Below are positions 48,596 to 58,600 of a stretch of 64,000 nucleotides of DNA, piece by piece (position 1 is the stretch's first letter; each line of letters opens with the position of its first letter). The position numbers and the translations under genes were made by a program. The notes under the pieces are model-generated. The model made no database searches, had not been told where the DNA came from, and saw only the letters and a list, made by a program, of their open reading frames with translations. Source of the DNA: an uncultured Saprospiraceae bacterium (GTDB lineage: Bacteria > Bacteroidota > Bacteroidia > Chitinophagales > Saprospiraceae); NCBI GenBank assembly GCA_938007965.1, contig CALLMH010000035.1, positions 1 through 64,000 on the forward strand. The letters run 5' to 3'.

Positions 48596-49153
48596 GTTAA
48601 ACTTTGTTTAGTTAATAATTAAATTTAAAAGCAGTTGTCTAAATATCGTTTCCAGAATACGTGTAACAGAAATCAACAATTCATATTATTAAAGCTTTTC
48701 TGTCATTTACACGTCTAATTTACACGAACATTAATATAGACTAGACAATGATATTAAATTATTGTTAAAAAATTAACTCTTGGTAAGAAAAAAAACGCGG
48801 CAACATCAAAGTTTTGGATATTCCAAACAAACAAAACCATATACGGAATATTCGGAATTAAATTTGGCTTATTTAATACGACACTTATCTCATTTCAACC
48901 TTGAATGCGATTCACTCGGATACTCATTAAGATATTCCTCCCATGAATTTCAGGAAGTATAAGAACTTAAGGTCAATAATGGGCTAGAATTGCAATCCCA
49001 GATTTGGTTTATACTGAAAGACTATCGAAGGGCTCGGATGTCTATCAAAAACATCAACTCACCAACTACCCAATAAGAGTCAAAATAGTTGAATATCAGA
49101 CTAAGGGCTTCTACATATATCATAACCACTACTTTATTACAGCAATACGCTAT
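48596..49153. other. Long non-coding gap upstream of susC
   Basis: AT-rich stretch of more than 500 bases. No credible gene; the 60-codon frame starting with TTG at 48780 has no features. It should hold the susC promoter, which I could not place with confidence. Confidence 0.4.
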
Positions 49154-49186
49154 AAAAAAAGCCCGTAAGAAATTAATCTTACGGAC
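49154..49186 (-). terminator. Terminator of the repeat-rich OmpA protein gene
   Basis: CCGTAAGA (49163-49170) and TCTTACGG (49177-49184) form a perfect 8-bp stem; the minus-strand transcript then has GC and a run of seven U residues. It lies 42 bases past the stop. Confidence 0.85.
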
Positions 49187-49227
49187 CATTGTATTAGATA
49201 ATCCAATAAAGGATTAAACTTATAATA

Positions 49228-52200
49228 TTATCGTACTCCGAGAGCTCTTAAAGTCTCAGTATCAAGAGCACCTACTGGAAGTCCATTATCTTTTTGGAAT
49301 TTCACTAGGGCAGCTTTAGTACCTTGTCCTACTCTACCGTCAGCACCTGCAGCACCTACATTGTAACCTCTGTCAATAAGTGCTTGCTGTATTCTTCTGT
49401 ATAACGCTGGCGTTACATCAGCTTGACATACAACTTCCTTCCACTCTGTGAATCCACCTGGCTTCACTAATTGTCTCTTAGTGATAGTCTTGTATTGAGG
49501 CGCGATATCAACTTTCTCAACCGTTGGGTTAGAAGTTTTCTTGATTGATCTAGTCTCATACTTAGCTTCGATAGTATTCGCTTGAGTAGTAGCTGCATTA
49601 GCTAGTCTCTTGAAGCTTCTATTAGTGTACTCTTTCTCAGAAGTTGACTCGTTGAAAGTTGCACTTGAAGCTAATTTCTGGAATGTTCTTGTTCCATACT
49701 TAGCTGGAACTGTGTTTGAAGTTGTAGTTGCAGGATTTACCAATTTCTGGAACGTTCTGTTTGTAAACTTCGGCTCTCCAGTAGACTCAGCTGCAGAAGC
49801 ATCTGCAACTAATCTTTGGTAAGTTCTCGTTTTGTATTGTCTACAATCATCATTTGATCCAGAACCTGAAGATACTAATTCTACTCTTCTGTTCTGTCTT
49901 CTTCCATCAGCTGTAGCATTAGAAGCAATTGGAGAAGATTCTCCTCTACCTTCGTAACTTAATCTAGAAGCATCTACACCCGCTGCAACAAGTGCATCGT
50001 AAACTGCTTTTGCTCTATTTCTAGAAAGTGTTTGATTTGCTGCATCATTTCCTTGAGAATCAGTATGTCCTACAATTCTTCCAGTCATAGTACCATCAGA
50101 AGCCATCATTCCAGCAACTCTGCTTATTTCTGCACTTGAGTTACCTATCAATGTAGCTGATCCACTAGCAAAGTTTACAGCTAATGAAGAAGATGTACCA
50201 CCGCAAGCCAAAGCCTCTGAAGTAGCATCAGATACTAACTTTTGGTACGTGTAAGTAGTATATTTCTGATCTCCTGTTATTGATTCAGAAGAAGCATCAG
50301 ATACTAATTTCTGGTATGATCTAGTAGTATACTGAGGACCTCCATACACTGCATCAGTAGTAGCATCAGATACTAATTTCTGCATTGTAATAGTTGTCAT
50401 TTTTTGATCTCCCGTCGTATTCTCAGAAGTTGCTGCAGAAGCTAACTTTTGGAATGTTCTTGTAGTATATTTTGGCTCTCCAGTAGATTCTGAAGCTGTT
50501 GCACTAGTAGCTAATTTCTTAGACGTTCTAGTAGTATATGCAGCAGGTACTTCAACAACAGTTGTAGTTGCAGCAGAAACTAACTTTTGGAAAGTTCTAT
50601 TTTCATACTTAGCAGGTACTGTTGTAGATTTCGTCGTTGCCGGAGTTACTAGTTTCTTGATCGATCTTGTAGTATACTCAGCTGGTACTTCTTTTACAGT
50701 TGTACTTGCAGGAGTTACTAATTTTTTGATTGATCTTGTAGTGTACTTAGCATCTACTTGATTAGCTTGAGTAGTCGCTGGAGTTACAAGCTTCTTGTAA
50801 GATCTTGTAGTGTATTCAGCTGGCACTTCTACAGCTTCTGTAGTAGCAGGTGTTACCAATTTCTTGATTGACCTAGTAGTGTATACTGGCTCTACTGTAG
50901 TTGCTTTTGTAGTTGCAGGAGTTACTAGTTTTCTATAACTAATATTTTCATATACTGCGTCTACTTGTACAGCTTCTGTAGTAGCAGGAGTTACAAGCTT
51001 CTTATAAGATCTAGTTTCGTATTTAGCTGGTACATCATTAGAAGTACTTGTAGCATCAGCAACTAATTTCTTAGACGTTCTTGTAGTATATTTAGCTTCC
51101 ACTTGATTCTCAGATGCAGATGCAGGAGAAACCAATTTCTGGTAAGTTCTTGTTGTATATTCAGCTGGTACTTCTACAACTTCTGTAGTCGCATCAGAAA
51201 CCAATTTCTGGAATGTTCTAGTTGAGTATTCAGCAGGTATATCTATCGTTCTAGTACACTCTCCATCATCAGTCCAACCGTCATCACATCCTACTCTTAC
51301 TTGTGTAGTGAATGTCTGAGTTCTTTCTGGTACTTCAACAAGACACCAAACTAGACAATCTTCTGGGTTTGCAGAAAGACAGTTTCTGTCCGCTTTCTTC
51401 TTTTCCCATTTAGTAGAAGCTGGTTCTACAACTCTTGTTTCAGTTCTTGTTTCATATTTAGCTGGTCTAGTTTCGATTCTAGTTGTAGCCTCTTTTACTA
51501 ATACTTGCTCTGATACAGTTTCATATTTTGCAGGTATAACTCTGATTGTAGTATAAGCATCTTTTACTAGTACTTGCTCTGATACCGTCTCGTACTTTGC
51601 AGGTATTCCTGAAAGTGTGTTATATCCTTCTTTAGTTAATACTTGCTCAGTTACTGTTTCAAACTTTGCAGGTATAATAGATAGAGTAGTATATGCATCC
51701 TTTACTAATTTCTGCTCTGATACTGTTTCGTAAGTAGCAGGAACTGGTCTTAGAGTTGTGTATGCATCTTTTTTAAGCTTTTGCTCAGTTACAGTCTCAT
51801 ATTCAGCTGGCACTTTAGTTAAAGTAGTATATCCTTCTTTTTGAAGTACTTGCTCAGTTACTGTCTCGTATACTGCAGGTACTGCTCTAAGAGTTGTGTA
51901 TGCATCTTTTACTAATACTTGCTCAGTTACTGTTTCATAGACTGCAGGTACTACAGACAATGTAGTGTAAGCATCTTTTACTAATACTTGCTCAGTTACC
52001 GTCTCGTATACTGCAGGAACTGCTTGTAATGTAGTGTAAGCATCTTTTACCAATACTTGCTCAGTTACTGTCTCGTATACTGCAGGTACTGGAGATAATA
52101 CTTCATAAGCATCTTGAACTAGAACTTGCTCAGTTACCGTTTCGAATTGTGCAGGTACTACCTTCAATGTAGTGTATGCATCCTTTACCAATACTTGCTC

Positions 52201-53430
52201 AGACTGAGTTTCGAAAGTTGCAGGTGTAATAGAAACGTTTGATGTTCCATCAGAAACTAGAACTTGTTCTGAAACCTGCTCGAATGTCGCAGGGATAATT
52301 CTAACATTAGAGGCACCATCAGATGCTAATACTGTTTCTGAAACTGTTTCGAATTGTGCAGGTCTGATTCTTAGATCAATAATAGAGTTAGGATCATTAT
52401 TAACAGTTGATGAAGTAGCTCCACCTTGTACTATTAATTCTACTCTTCTGTTTTGTCTTCTTCCATCAGCAGTATTATTATCAGCAATTGGAGAAGATTC
52501 TCCCATTCCGTCATAAGAAATACAAGAAGAAGAAACTCCAGCTGCGATTAATGCATCATATACAGCTTTCGCTCTATTTCTAGATAATGTCAAGTTAGCA
52601 TCCGCTGCACCTTGGCTATCTGTATGTCCAACTATTCTTGCAGTTGCTCCAGAAGAACAATCTAAAGAAGAAGCGATTCTTGAGATTTCTGAACTTGATC
52701 CAGTTAACACTGAAGATCCAGAATTGAACTTTACGTTTAAGTAAGAAGTAGCGCCAGATGAAGATCCAGATCCGTGAGTATTTACTAATACTTGCTCAGA
52801 CATCGTCTCGAATTGAGCAGCATTAATTCTCACAGTAGAAGATCCGTCAGCTGCAAGTACTTGCTCAGACATCGTCTCGAATCTAGCTGGAATAATTCTG
52901 AGATCAGATTGACCGTCTTGAGTCAATACTTGCTCAGTAGCTGTTTCAAATGTCGCTGGTGTGATTGATACACTAGATGCTCCTTCAGACACCAATACTT
53001 GCTCAGTTACTGTTTCGAATGTTGCTGGTACAACAGATAACGTAGAATACGCATCTTGTTCTAATACCTGCTCCGTTACTGTCTCAAATGTAGCTGGGTT
53101 AATAGATACAGAAGATTTACCTTCTGATACTAGAACCTGCTCTGATCCAGTTTCGAATTGAGCTGGCACTACAGATAATGTAGTAGATCCTTCTTTGGCT
53201 AAAACTTGCTCTGTAATTGTCTCTGTAGTACCTGGCACTACTCTTACATTTACAGCCGCTTCTTTAACCAATACTTGCTCAGTTACTGTTTCGTATTGAT
53301 CCTGAATTAAACATTTTGCGTAACACTTACCTGGTTCACTAGGCATCCCCGCTTCAGGAGCTCCCTGAGCAAATATACTAAGTGATGCGATGGTAAATAT
53401 CGCTGTTAAGATTAAATTCAGTTTTCTCAT
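49228..53430 (-). CDS. 1400-residue repeat protein with two OmpA domains and a peptidoglycan-binding end
   Basis: Signal peptide (LILTAIFTIASLSIFAQG), then GKCYAKCL and repeats of exactly 23 residues. By eye: 8 copies of form FETVTEQVL.., an OmpA domain (about 222-330, GHTDSQGAADANLTLSRNRA), 14 more of form YETVTEQVLVKDAYTTL, a cysteine-rich link (CLSANPEDCLVWC..GCDDGW..GEC), 15 copies of form YTTRTYQKLVSPAT, a second OmpA domain (GHTDSQGNDAANQTLSRNRA), 6 more repeats, and a peptidoglycan-binding type 1 domain (RIQQALIDRGYNVGAAGADG). Both repeat forms share period and the pattern PAxYxTxTxQxLV. Likely a surface or wall-linked structural protein; function unknown. Confidence 0.9.
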   Translation of the reverse strand: MRKLNLILTAIFTIASLSIFAQGAPEAGMPSEPGKCYAKCLIQDQYETVTEQVLVKEAAVNVRVVPGTTETITEQVLAKEGSTTLSVVPAQFETGSEQVLVSEGKSSVSINPATFETVTEQVLEQDAYSTLSVVPATFETVTEQVLVSEGASSVSITPATFETATEQVLTQDGQSDLRIIPARFETMSEQVLAADGSSTVRINAAQFETMSEQVLVNTHGSGSSSGATSYLNVKFNSGSSVLTGSSSEISRIASSLDCSSGATARIVGHTDSQGAADANLTLSRNRAKAVYDALIAAGVSSSCISYDGMGESSPIADNNTADGRRQNRRVELIVQGGATSSTVNNDPNSIIDLRIRPAQFETVSETVLASDGASNVRIIPATFEQVSEQVLVSDGTSNVSITPATFETQSEQVLVKDAYTTLKVVPAQFETVTEQVLVQDAYEVLSPVPAVYETVTEQVLVKDAYTTLQAVPAVYETVTEQVLVKDAYTTLSVVPAVYETVTEQVLVKDAYTTLRAVPAVYETVTEQVLQKEGYTTLTKVPAEYETVTEQKLKKDAYTTLRPVPATYETVSEQKLVKDAYTTLSIIPAKFETVTEQVLTKEGYNTLSGIPAKYETVSEQVLVKDAYTTIRVIPAKYETVSEQVLVKEATTRIETRPAKYETRTETRVVEPASTKWEKKKADRNCLSANPEDCLVWCLVEVPERTQTFTTQVRVGCDDGWTDDGECTRTIDIPAEYSTRTFQKLVSDATTEVVEVPAEYTTRTYQKLVSPASASENQVEAKYTTRTSKKLVADATSTSNDVPAKYETRSYKKLVTPATTEAVQVDAVYENISYRKLVTPATTKATTVEPVYTTRSIKKLVTPATTEAVEVPAEYTTRSYKKLVTPATTQANQVDAKYTTRSIKKLVTPASTTVKEVPAEYTTRSIKKLVTPATTKSTTVPAKYENRTFQKLVSAATTTVVEVPAAYTTRTSKKLATSATASESTGEPKYTTRTFQKLASAATSENTTGDQKMTTITMQKLVSDATTDAVYGGPQYTTRSYQKLVSDASSESITGDQKYTTYTYQKLVSDATSEALACGGTSSSLAVNFASGSATLIGNSSAEISRVAGMMASDGTMTGRIVGHTDSQGNDAANQTLSRNRAKAVYDALVAAGVDASRLSYEGRGESSPIASNATADGRRQNRRVELVSSGSGSNDDCRQYKTRTYQRLVADASAAESTGEPKFTNRTFQKLVNPATTTSNTVPAKYGTRTFQKLASSATFNESTSEKEYTNRSFKRLANAATTQANTIEAKYETRSIKKTSNPTVEKVDIAPQYKTITKRQLVKPGGFTEWKEVVCQADVTPALYRRIQQALIDRGYNVGAAGADGRVGQGTKAALVKFQKDNGLPVGALDTETLRALGVR

Positions 53431-53494
53431 AGTTGAAAAATGGTTTGATTATAAAATATTATTCTGAAAATTATTAATTCCTAGCTATAGTAAT

Positions 53495-54709
53495 CTAATT
53501 ATCTGTTGGGTAACATAAAAAATGTTTCTTTACACTCACAGATTTTAAAAATTCTGTATCAAATTCTGAGAGTGGTTTTACAATACCGTCTTTACGTAGT
53601 ATTTTTATTTCTTCTTTTTTGGAGTTATAAGTAAGGTTTGATTCAAATCCTTGCAAAATTAAATTTTCCGCTATCTCATGACTTACTCCAAAAGACTCTT
53701 TTATGGCATGCAATTTACTTTGCAATATTGTATTATTTATGTCTTCCAACTGCAAATATATCTTAAAAAGTCTTCTTTCCAATAAAGATTGACACATATA
53801 AGATAAAATAAAATCAGGATGCTCACAATTTCTTTTAATCAATGACAATATATCTATGTCATCCAACATTGCAAAAACTTCAAGATAGTCTGTGATAATC
53901 AATTCTTTACTTATTAAAGAAAAATCTGTTTTGAGTAATTCTTGCAAAGGTTTTGAGGCTGAAATTTTAACATTCTCCGAAATTAAGAATTTTGCTCTTT
54001 TTAGGATTGCGATCAACATTTGCTCTGCAGATAGCACTGTCTTGTGCAAATATACCTGCCAATACATCACCCTTCTAGACACTAAGAATTTCTCAATACT
54101 GTAAATCCCTTTCTCCTCAACGACCAACTGTCCATCTACAACATTTAGCATCTTAATAATTCTATCATATCCGATTACACCTTCTGCCACGCCAGTAAAA
54201 TAGCTATCCCTAATAAGGTAATCTAATCTATCCATATCTAACTGACTGCTTACTAGCTCATGTAAAAAGGTTTTTTTATAAGAACCTGAGAAAATTGATA
54301 TTGCTAAATCAAGTCTCCCATCAAACTCATCATTCAGTTTTTTCATAAAAAGTATCGATAACTCTTCATGATGAATATCTATGAAACTATGTTCCAAAGC
54401 ATGAGAATATGGACCGTGTCCAATGTCGTGCAATAATATAGCTATACAGACAGCTTCGTATTCTAAATCCGATATCTCTACTCCTTTATCTCTTAATGAA
54501 TGAACTGCCTCCGTCATAAGGTGCAATGCTCCCAATGCGTGATGAAATCTAGTATGCAGTGCTCCAGGATACACGTAGTGTGTAAGACCCAACTGAGTAA
54601 TTCTACGTAACCTTTGGAAATATTTATGGTCTATCAGATCATATATTAGCTCCGTCGGGAAACTAATAAATCCATAAACTGGGTCATTAAATATTTTCTT
54701 CTTTGCCAT
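53495..54709 (-). CDS. HD-domain phosphohydrolase (dGTPase/SAMHD1-like)
   Basis: 404 residues. The HD metal site is complete: HTRFHHALG (first H), ILLHDIGHGPYSHALEH (HD), and the later aspartate in LDMDRLDYLIRDS. The order resembles deoxynucleoside triphosphate triphosphohydrolases of the SAMHD1-like kind. It probably removes triphosphate from dNTPs, but substrates vary in this family. It is divergent from porX. In Bacteroidota an HD protein next to porX is a common pairing. Confidence 0.85.
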   Translation of the reverse strand: MAKKKIFNDPVYGFISFPTELIYDLIDHKYFQRLRRITQLGLTHYVYPGALHTRFHHALGALHLMTEAVHSLRDKGVEISDLEYEAVCIAILLHDIGHGPYSHALEHSFIDIHHEELSILFMKKLNDEFDGRLDLAISIFSGSYKKTFLHELVSSQLDMDRLDYLIRDSYFTGVAEGVIGYDRIIKMLNVVDGQLVVEEKGIYSIEKFLVSRRVMYWQVYLHKTVLSAEQMLIAILKRAKFLISENVKISASKPLQELLKTDFSLISKELIITDYLEVFAMLDDIDILSLIKRNCEHPDFILSYMCQSLLERRLFKIYLQLEDINNTILQSKLHAIKESFGVSHEIAENLILQGFESNLTYNSKKEEIKILRKDGIVKPLSEFDTEFLKSVSVKKHFLCYPTDN

Positions 54710-54917
54710 AGGGGTATAGAGGTCGTAAAGTCTTATGACTCTTAACTATCTTCTTCGTCACACAAAGGTACTTTTTTTTGCACCCTTTATTTAATTCTTT
54801 ACATTAATTATGGTCTAAATGATTGATAGATAACTTTTTGAGATTGCCAAAAAAAAATAAAAAACCTGATTAAGAAATCAAGCTACGTACAATCATCCGC
54901 TTCAGATAAAATATTAG

Positions 54918-54948
54918 TTGGTACATAAAATCATAAATAATACTTTTA
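54918..54948 (+). promoter_or_regulatory. Promoter of porX
   Basis: TTG at 54918-54920, 20 bases, TACTTTTA at 54941-54948. The last base differs from TAnnTTTG, as in the CRISPR repeats. It implies a start near 54956 and a 52-base leader, and rules out translation from 54918. The rest of 54710-54917 shows no gene. Confidence 0.5.
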
Positions 54949-55007
54949 CGCGGATAATATCCGTTCATTACTTTTCCAATAACTCCAAGCAAAATTTATA
55001 TACAGAT

Positions 55008-56564
55008 ATGAGCAATAACATTAAAATACTATGGGCAGATGACGAAATTGATCTATTGAAGCCACAATTGTTCTTTCTAGAGAAAAAAGGTTATAGAGTA
55101 GAAACAGTTACAAATGGTCATGATGCACTTGATGTATTGGAAGAGCAAAATGATGTTGATATCGTATTCTTAGATGAAAGTATGCCAGGGTTAACTGGAT
55201 TAGAAACGCTAAACAGGATAAGAAGCACTAACCAAAATATCCCCGTAGTGATGATCACGAAAAATGAAGCTGAAAATCTTATGGAAGAAGCAATAGGATC
55301 TCAGATTGATGATTATCTGATCAAGCCAGTGAATCCAAATCAGATTCTCTTGACGTTAAAAAAAATAATAGACAACAAAAGACTAGTCTCTCAAAAAACT
55401 GCAACAGATTACCAACAAGAATTCCGAAAGATAGGGATGGAAATCAACAACGGGCTGAGTCACAAAGAATGGTCTGAATTGTATAGAAATATAATATCAT
55501 GGGAACTCCGATTGGACGAATCGAATAATCCAGAAATGAAAGAAATCCTAGACATGCAAAAAAGAGAGGCCAATAAAGAATTCTCCAGATTTGTTGCCAA
55601 GAACTACGAAGGCTGGATTCGAAATGAAGATGGCCCAATGGGATCACACAATCTAATGAAGTCAAAGGTATTTCCTAATATTTCAAAAGATAAACCTACA
55701 TTCTTTCTCCTATTAGATAACTTGAGATATGATCAATGGAAAATCATAGAACCAATCATCACAGAATTATACAGAGTAGAAAAAGAAGAAACATTCTATA
55801 GTATACTTCCTACATCGACCCAATACAGTCGTAACGCCATATTTTCTGGTATGATGCCCCGAGACATACAAAAGAGATTTCCAGAATACTGGCTCAATGA
55901 CAATGAAGAAGGTGGCAAAAACATGAAGGAGAAAGAACTTCTGAAAGACCAAGTAGAAAGACTAATCAAAGCAGAAACTAAGGTAGACTACTTCAAGGTG
56001 ACAAACGTCAACAAGGCAAAACAGCTTAATGATAATATTCTTAATTACTTAAACAATGATCTTACTACCATCGTATATAACTTCATTGATATGTTATCTC
56101 ACTCCAGAACGGAAATGGAAGTACTCAAAGAACTTGCAAGCGACGAGACTGCTTACCGATCACTCACAAAATCATGGTTTGAAAATAGCCCACTTTGGTC
56201 AGCATTGAAAAAGATTGCAAAAAAAGATATCAAGCTAATCATAACTACTGATCATGGTACGATTAGGGTACAGACACCTTCTAAGGTAATAGGAGATCGA
56301 GAAACAACTACAAACCTAAGATATAAAGTAGGTAGAAATCTCCAATATGACAAGAAGGACGTACTCGAAATAACAGATCCGCACAAGGTCGGCTTACCGA
56401 TGCCAAATATGAGTAGTAAATTCATATTCGCAAAAGAAGATACTTTCTTCTTATATCCTAATAGCTACAATTATTATTTAAACTTCTACAAAAATACTTT
56501 CCAACATGGTGGAATATCTCTCGAAGAAGTAATTTGTCCATACATAGAGCTGTCTCCTAAATAA
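55008..56564 (+). CDS. porX: T9SS regulator PorX: response regulator with PglZ-type phosphatase domain
   Basis: 518 residues from the ATG at 55008. N-terminal receiver domain with ILWADDEIDLLKPQL, phospho-acceptor D56 in VFLDESMPGLTG, and the lysine of DYLIKPVNP. A helical linker follows, then a PglZ/alkaline phosphatase-like domain with metal-site motifs FLLLDNLRYDQW, LPTSTQYSRNAIFSGMMP and TTDHGTIRV, matching the known zinc-dependent PorX of Porphyromonas. PorX with the kinase PorY controls T9SS genes and, by published work, can cut cyclic nucleotides. The porY gene is not in the window. The T9SS cargo genes here may be under its control. Confidence 0.94.
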   Translation: MSNNIKILWADDEIDLLKPQLFFLEKKGYRVETVTNGHDALDVLEEQNDVDIVFLDESMPGLTGLETLNRIRSTNQNIPVVMITKNEAENLMEEAIGSQIDDYLIKPVNPNQILLTLKKIIDNKRLVSQKTATDYQQEFRKIGMEINNGLSHKEWSELYRNIISWELRLDESNNPEMKEILDMQKREANKEFSRFVAKNYEGWIRNEDGPMGSHNLMKSKVFPNISKDKPTFFLLLDNLRYDQWKIIEPIITELYRVEKEETFYSILPTSTQYSRNAIFSGMMPRDIQKRFPEYWLNDNEEGGKNMKEKELLKDQVERLIKAETKVDYFKVTNVNKAKQLNDNILNYLNNDLTTIVYNFIDMLSHSRTEMEVLKELASDETAYRSLTKSWFENSPLWSALKKIAKKDIKLIITTDHGTIRVQTPSKVIGDRETTTNLRYKVGRNLQYDKKDVLEITDPHKVGLPMPNMSSKFIFAKEDTFFLYPNSYNYYLNFYKNTFQHGGISLEEVICPYIELSPK

Positions 56565-56673
56565 TAGCACTCCAGGTTATAATTAGGGATTTAATAAGGG
56601 GATTTACTGAAGGAACTATCAAGCCTAATGATCCCTAGATCTTTAGCTGAGTTATCAATATCAATGCTCATAC

Positions 56674-57645
56674 TTAAATATTTCTTTTCAATAAGTATTC
56701 TCCAAATGCTCGAAATTGATTTAACTGTTCATCAGACATCTGTACAGCATCAAGATGTGAAAATGCTAGATTTTTATATTCTCCCTTGACTTCATCAGAA
56801 TGGATAAGTACATGAGCACTTTGCATTATCTCTCTTACTCTATTTACTTTAGATGAAGGGTCCGATGGTTTAGTGTTATATAATGTTATCAATTCTTTTC
56901 TTTCATCATCACTAACTAATTCTAAAGTCTTAAGATATAAGTAGGTCTTCTTATTTTGAATGATATCTCCTCCTGGCTGTTTTCCAACTTTGGGCTCTCC
57001 GAATGTATCTAAAACATCATCTTGCATCTGGAATGCTACACCTATATTCTTTCCAAAGTGATACAGATGATTCGCCGATTGATCATCAAGCCCTCCAATA
57101 ATAGCGCCCATCTGGATAGCCGCCCCTATGAGCACCGAGGTCTTATAAGTGATCATTTCAAAATATTCAGTAATCGCTACATTCTCCCTCGTTTCGAAAT
57201 CCATATCCAATTGCTGACCTTCACATACTTCGATCGCCATCTTATTGAATACCTTGAGAAGTTTGATCGCTACCTGAGGCGGATAATCTTCTAGAAACCT
57301 ATACGCAGAAATCATCATCACATCACCTGATAGTATGGCAGTATTGGTATCATATTTCTCGTGCACAGTAGCCTTCCCTCTTCGCAGAGGAGCTTCATCC
57401 ATAATATCATCATGCAATAGTGTAAAATTATGAAATACTTCGACTGACATCGCGGCTGGCAATGCTTCATCTTTCTTATTGCCAGCAATATCCGCTGCCA
57501 TCAATAGTAAGAGAGGCCTAATCCGCTTACCTCCCAACTCAAGTATATAATCTACTGGATGATATAAGTTATGTGGGGCTTTATCAAACCGATTAGCTAC
57601 CAAATACTCTAGAAAAATATTTTTATAAGAATCTAAGAATTGCAT
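56674..57645 (-). CDS. Polyprenyl diphosphate synthase (all-trans)
   Basis: About 323 residues from the ATG at 57645 (57672 would add nine). Both aspartate-rich motifs are intact: LLHDDIMDEAPLRRG and FQMQDDVLDTFG, together with GGKRIRPLLLL and GKQPGGDIIQNKKT. It makes farnesyl, geranylgeranyl or longer prenyl diphosphates; chain length depends on residues before the first motif (FHNFTLL), which suggests a short to medium product. Stands alone, convergent with porX. Confidence 0.9.
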   Translation of the reverse strand: MQFLDSYKNIFLEYLVANRFDKAPHNLYHPVDYILELGGKRIRPLLLLMAADIAGNKKDEALPAAMSVEVFHNFTLLHDDIMDEAPLRRGKATVHEKYDTNTAILSGDVMMISAYRFLEDYPPQVAIKLLKVFNKMAIEVCEGQQLDMDFETRENVAITEYFEMITYKTSVLIGAAIQMGAIIGGLDDQSANHLYHFGKNIGVAFQMQDDVLDTFGEPKVGKQPGGDIIQNKKTYLYLKTLELVSDDERKELITLYNTKPSDPSSKVNRVREIMQSAHVLIHSDEVKGEYKNLAFSHLDAVQMSDEQLNQFRAFGEYLLKRNI

Positions 57646-57840
57646 TCGAAATAATTTTGCCCGAAGGTACAATCTTAGTTATAGTTTTTTTGATAAGAAG
57701 TCAAAAAAGGTTTGTACAAGATCTAATCAACAATATTAGAATCTTGCTCCAATGAAATCATAAAGAGCCTCAGGCAGTGATCCTGTAGTAATTTTATTTG
57801 TACACCATTTATCATTTCATTAAAATATAAATACCTCAAT

Positions 57841-58437
57841 TCACGTCATAACAGCATCCAAAAGATCCGAAAAATCTAAAGGACTTGTATACTTAGAATC
57901 CTGATAAGCGTGTGCTTCAAATTTAAATTCGAAAGGATCGCCATTAATAACTTTGTAAGATATCGTGATGTTGCCATACAGCTGGCCGGCTAGGTTGTCA
58001 TCTGTTATAAATCGATTTCTCAAGGATGGCTTCAAGTAGTACTTAGTAATAGTCTCTATATTAGGAGATCGCTCTTGAGATTTCACCTCTCCGAGATTAA
58101 GTGTATAGCCGAGAGATTTCACCTTCTGGTATAAGAGATATGCAAAATGCTTGTAATCTGTGTCAGAAAATCTATTTCTAGTGCAATGAAGTAACCACCC
58201 ATTTGCATGAGAAGAATTCATTATAGAAATTGTATTTGTAATTGATTTTCCTGTGATTAGTCGGTCCGAATGTGCTCTTTGGACAATCATAATGAGCTCA
58301 TCCCACATACCGCTTTTTTGCCAGTATAAAAGATCCTGTAGTGGATAATTTTTTACATCAATGGCTTCGTGAAGAAAAGGCAAATCTGCTTTTTTTTCTG
58401 GTTGGTTTTTGAAAAAATTCTTAAAGAAATTAATCAT
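57841..58437 (-). CDS. Hypothetical protein, 198 residues
   Basis: I do not recognise a family. The start MINFFKNFFKNQPEKK is amphipathic. The rest is a mixed alpha/beta soluble protein with a conserved-looking LLYWQKSGMWDELIMIVQRA helix and a beta end (GNITISYKVINGDPFEFKFEAHAYQD). No signal peptide or membrane helix. It lies alone between the prenyl synthase and the CvpA gene on the same strand. Confidence 0.6.
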   Translation of the reverse strand: MINFFKNFFKNQPEKKADLPFLHEAIDVKNYPLQDLLYWQKSGMWDELIMIVQRAHSDRLITGKSITNTISIMNSSHANGWLLHCTRNRFSDTDYKHFAYLLYQKVKSLGYTLNLGEVKSQERSPNIETITKYYLKPSLRNRFITDDNLAGQLYGNITISYKVINGDPFEFKFEAHAYQDSKYTSPLDFSDLLDAVMT

Positions 58438-58600
58438 AGTCTATTTTGGTTAGTGTATAACTGATAAGACCAGAAACACATCAAATTGTGTCGTATCGAG
58501 AGCGCTAAGTTTCTCCATTAACACTATTAAAGACATTAATAATTTCTAATAGTTTACCAATTGCAGATAATTTACCTTTGTTATGCCCTAATCAAGCAAT

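Noticed and set aside
48780-48962. A 60-codon plus-strand frame in the gap upstream of susC
   Set aside because: TTG start, no domain, no signal peptide and a base composition like the surrounding non-coding DNA.
49228-53430. The repetitive plus-strand frames inside the OmpA repeat gene
   Set aside because: They are mirror frames of the 69-bp tandem repeats; only the minus-strand frame has a signal peptide and known domains.
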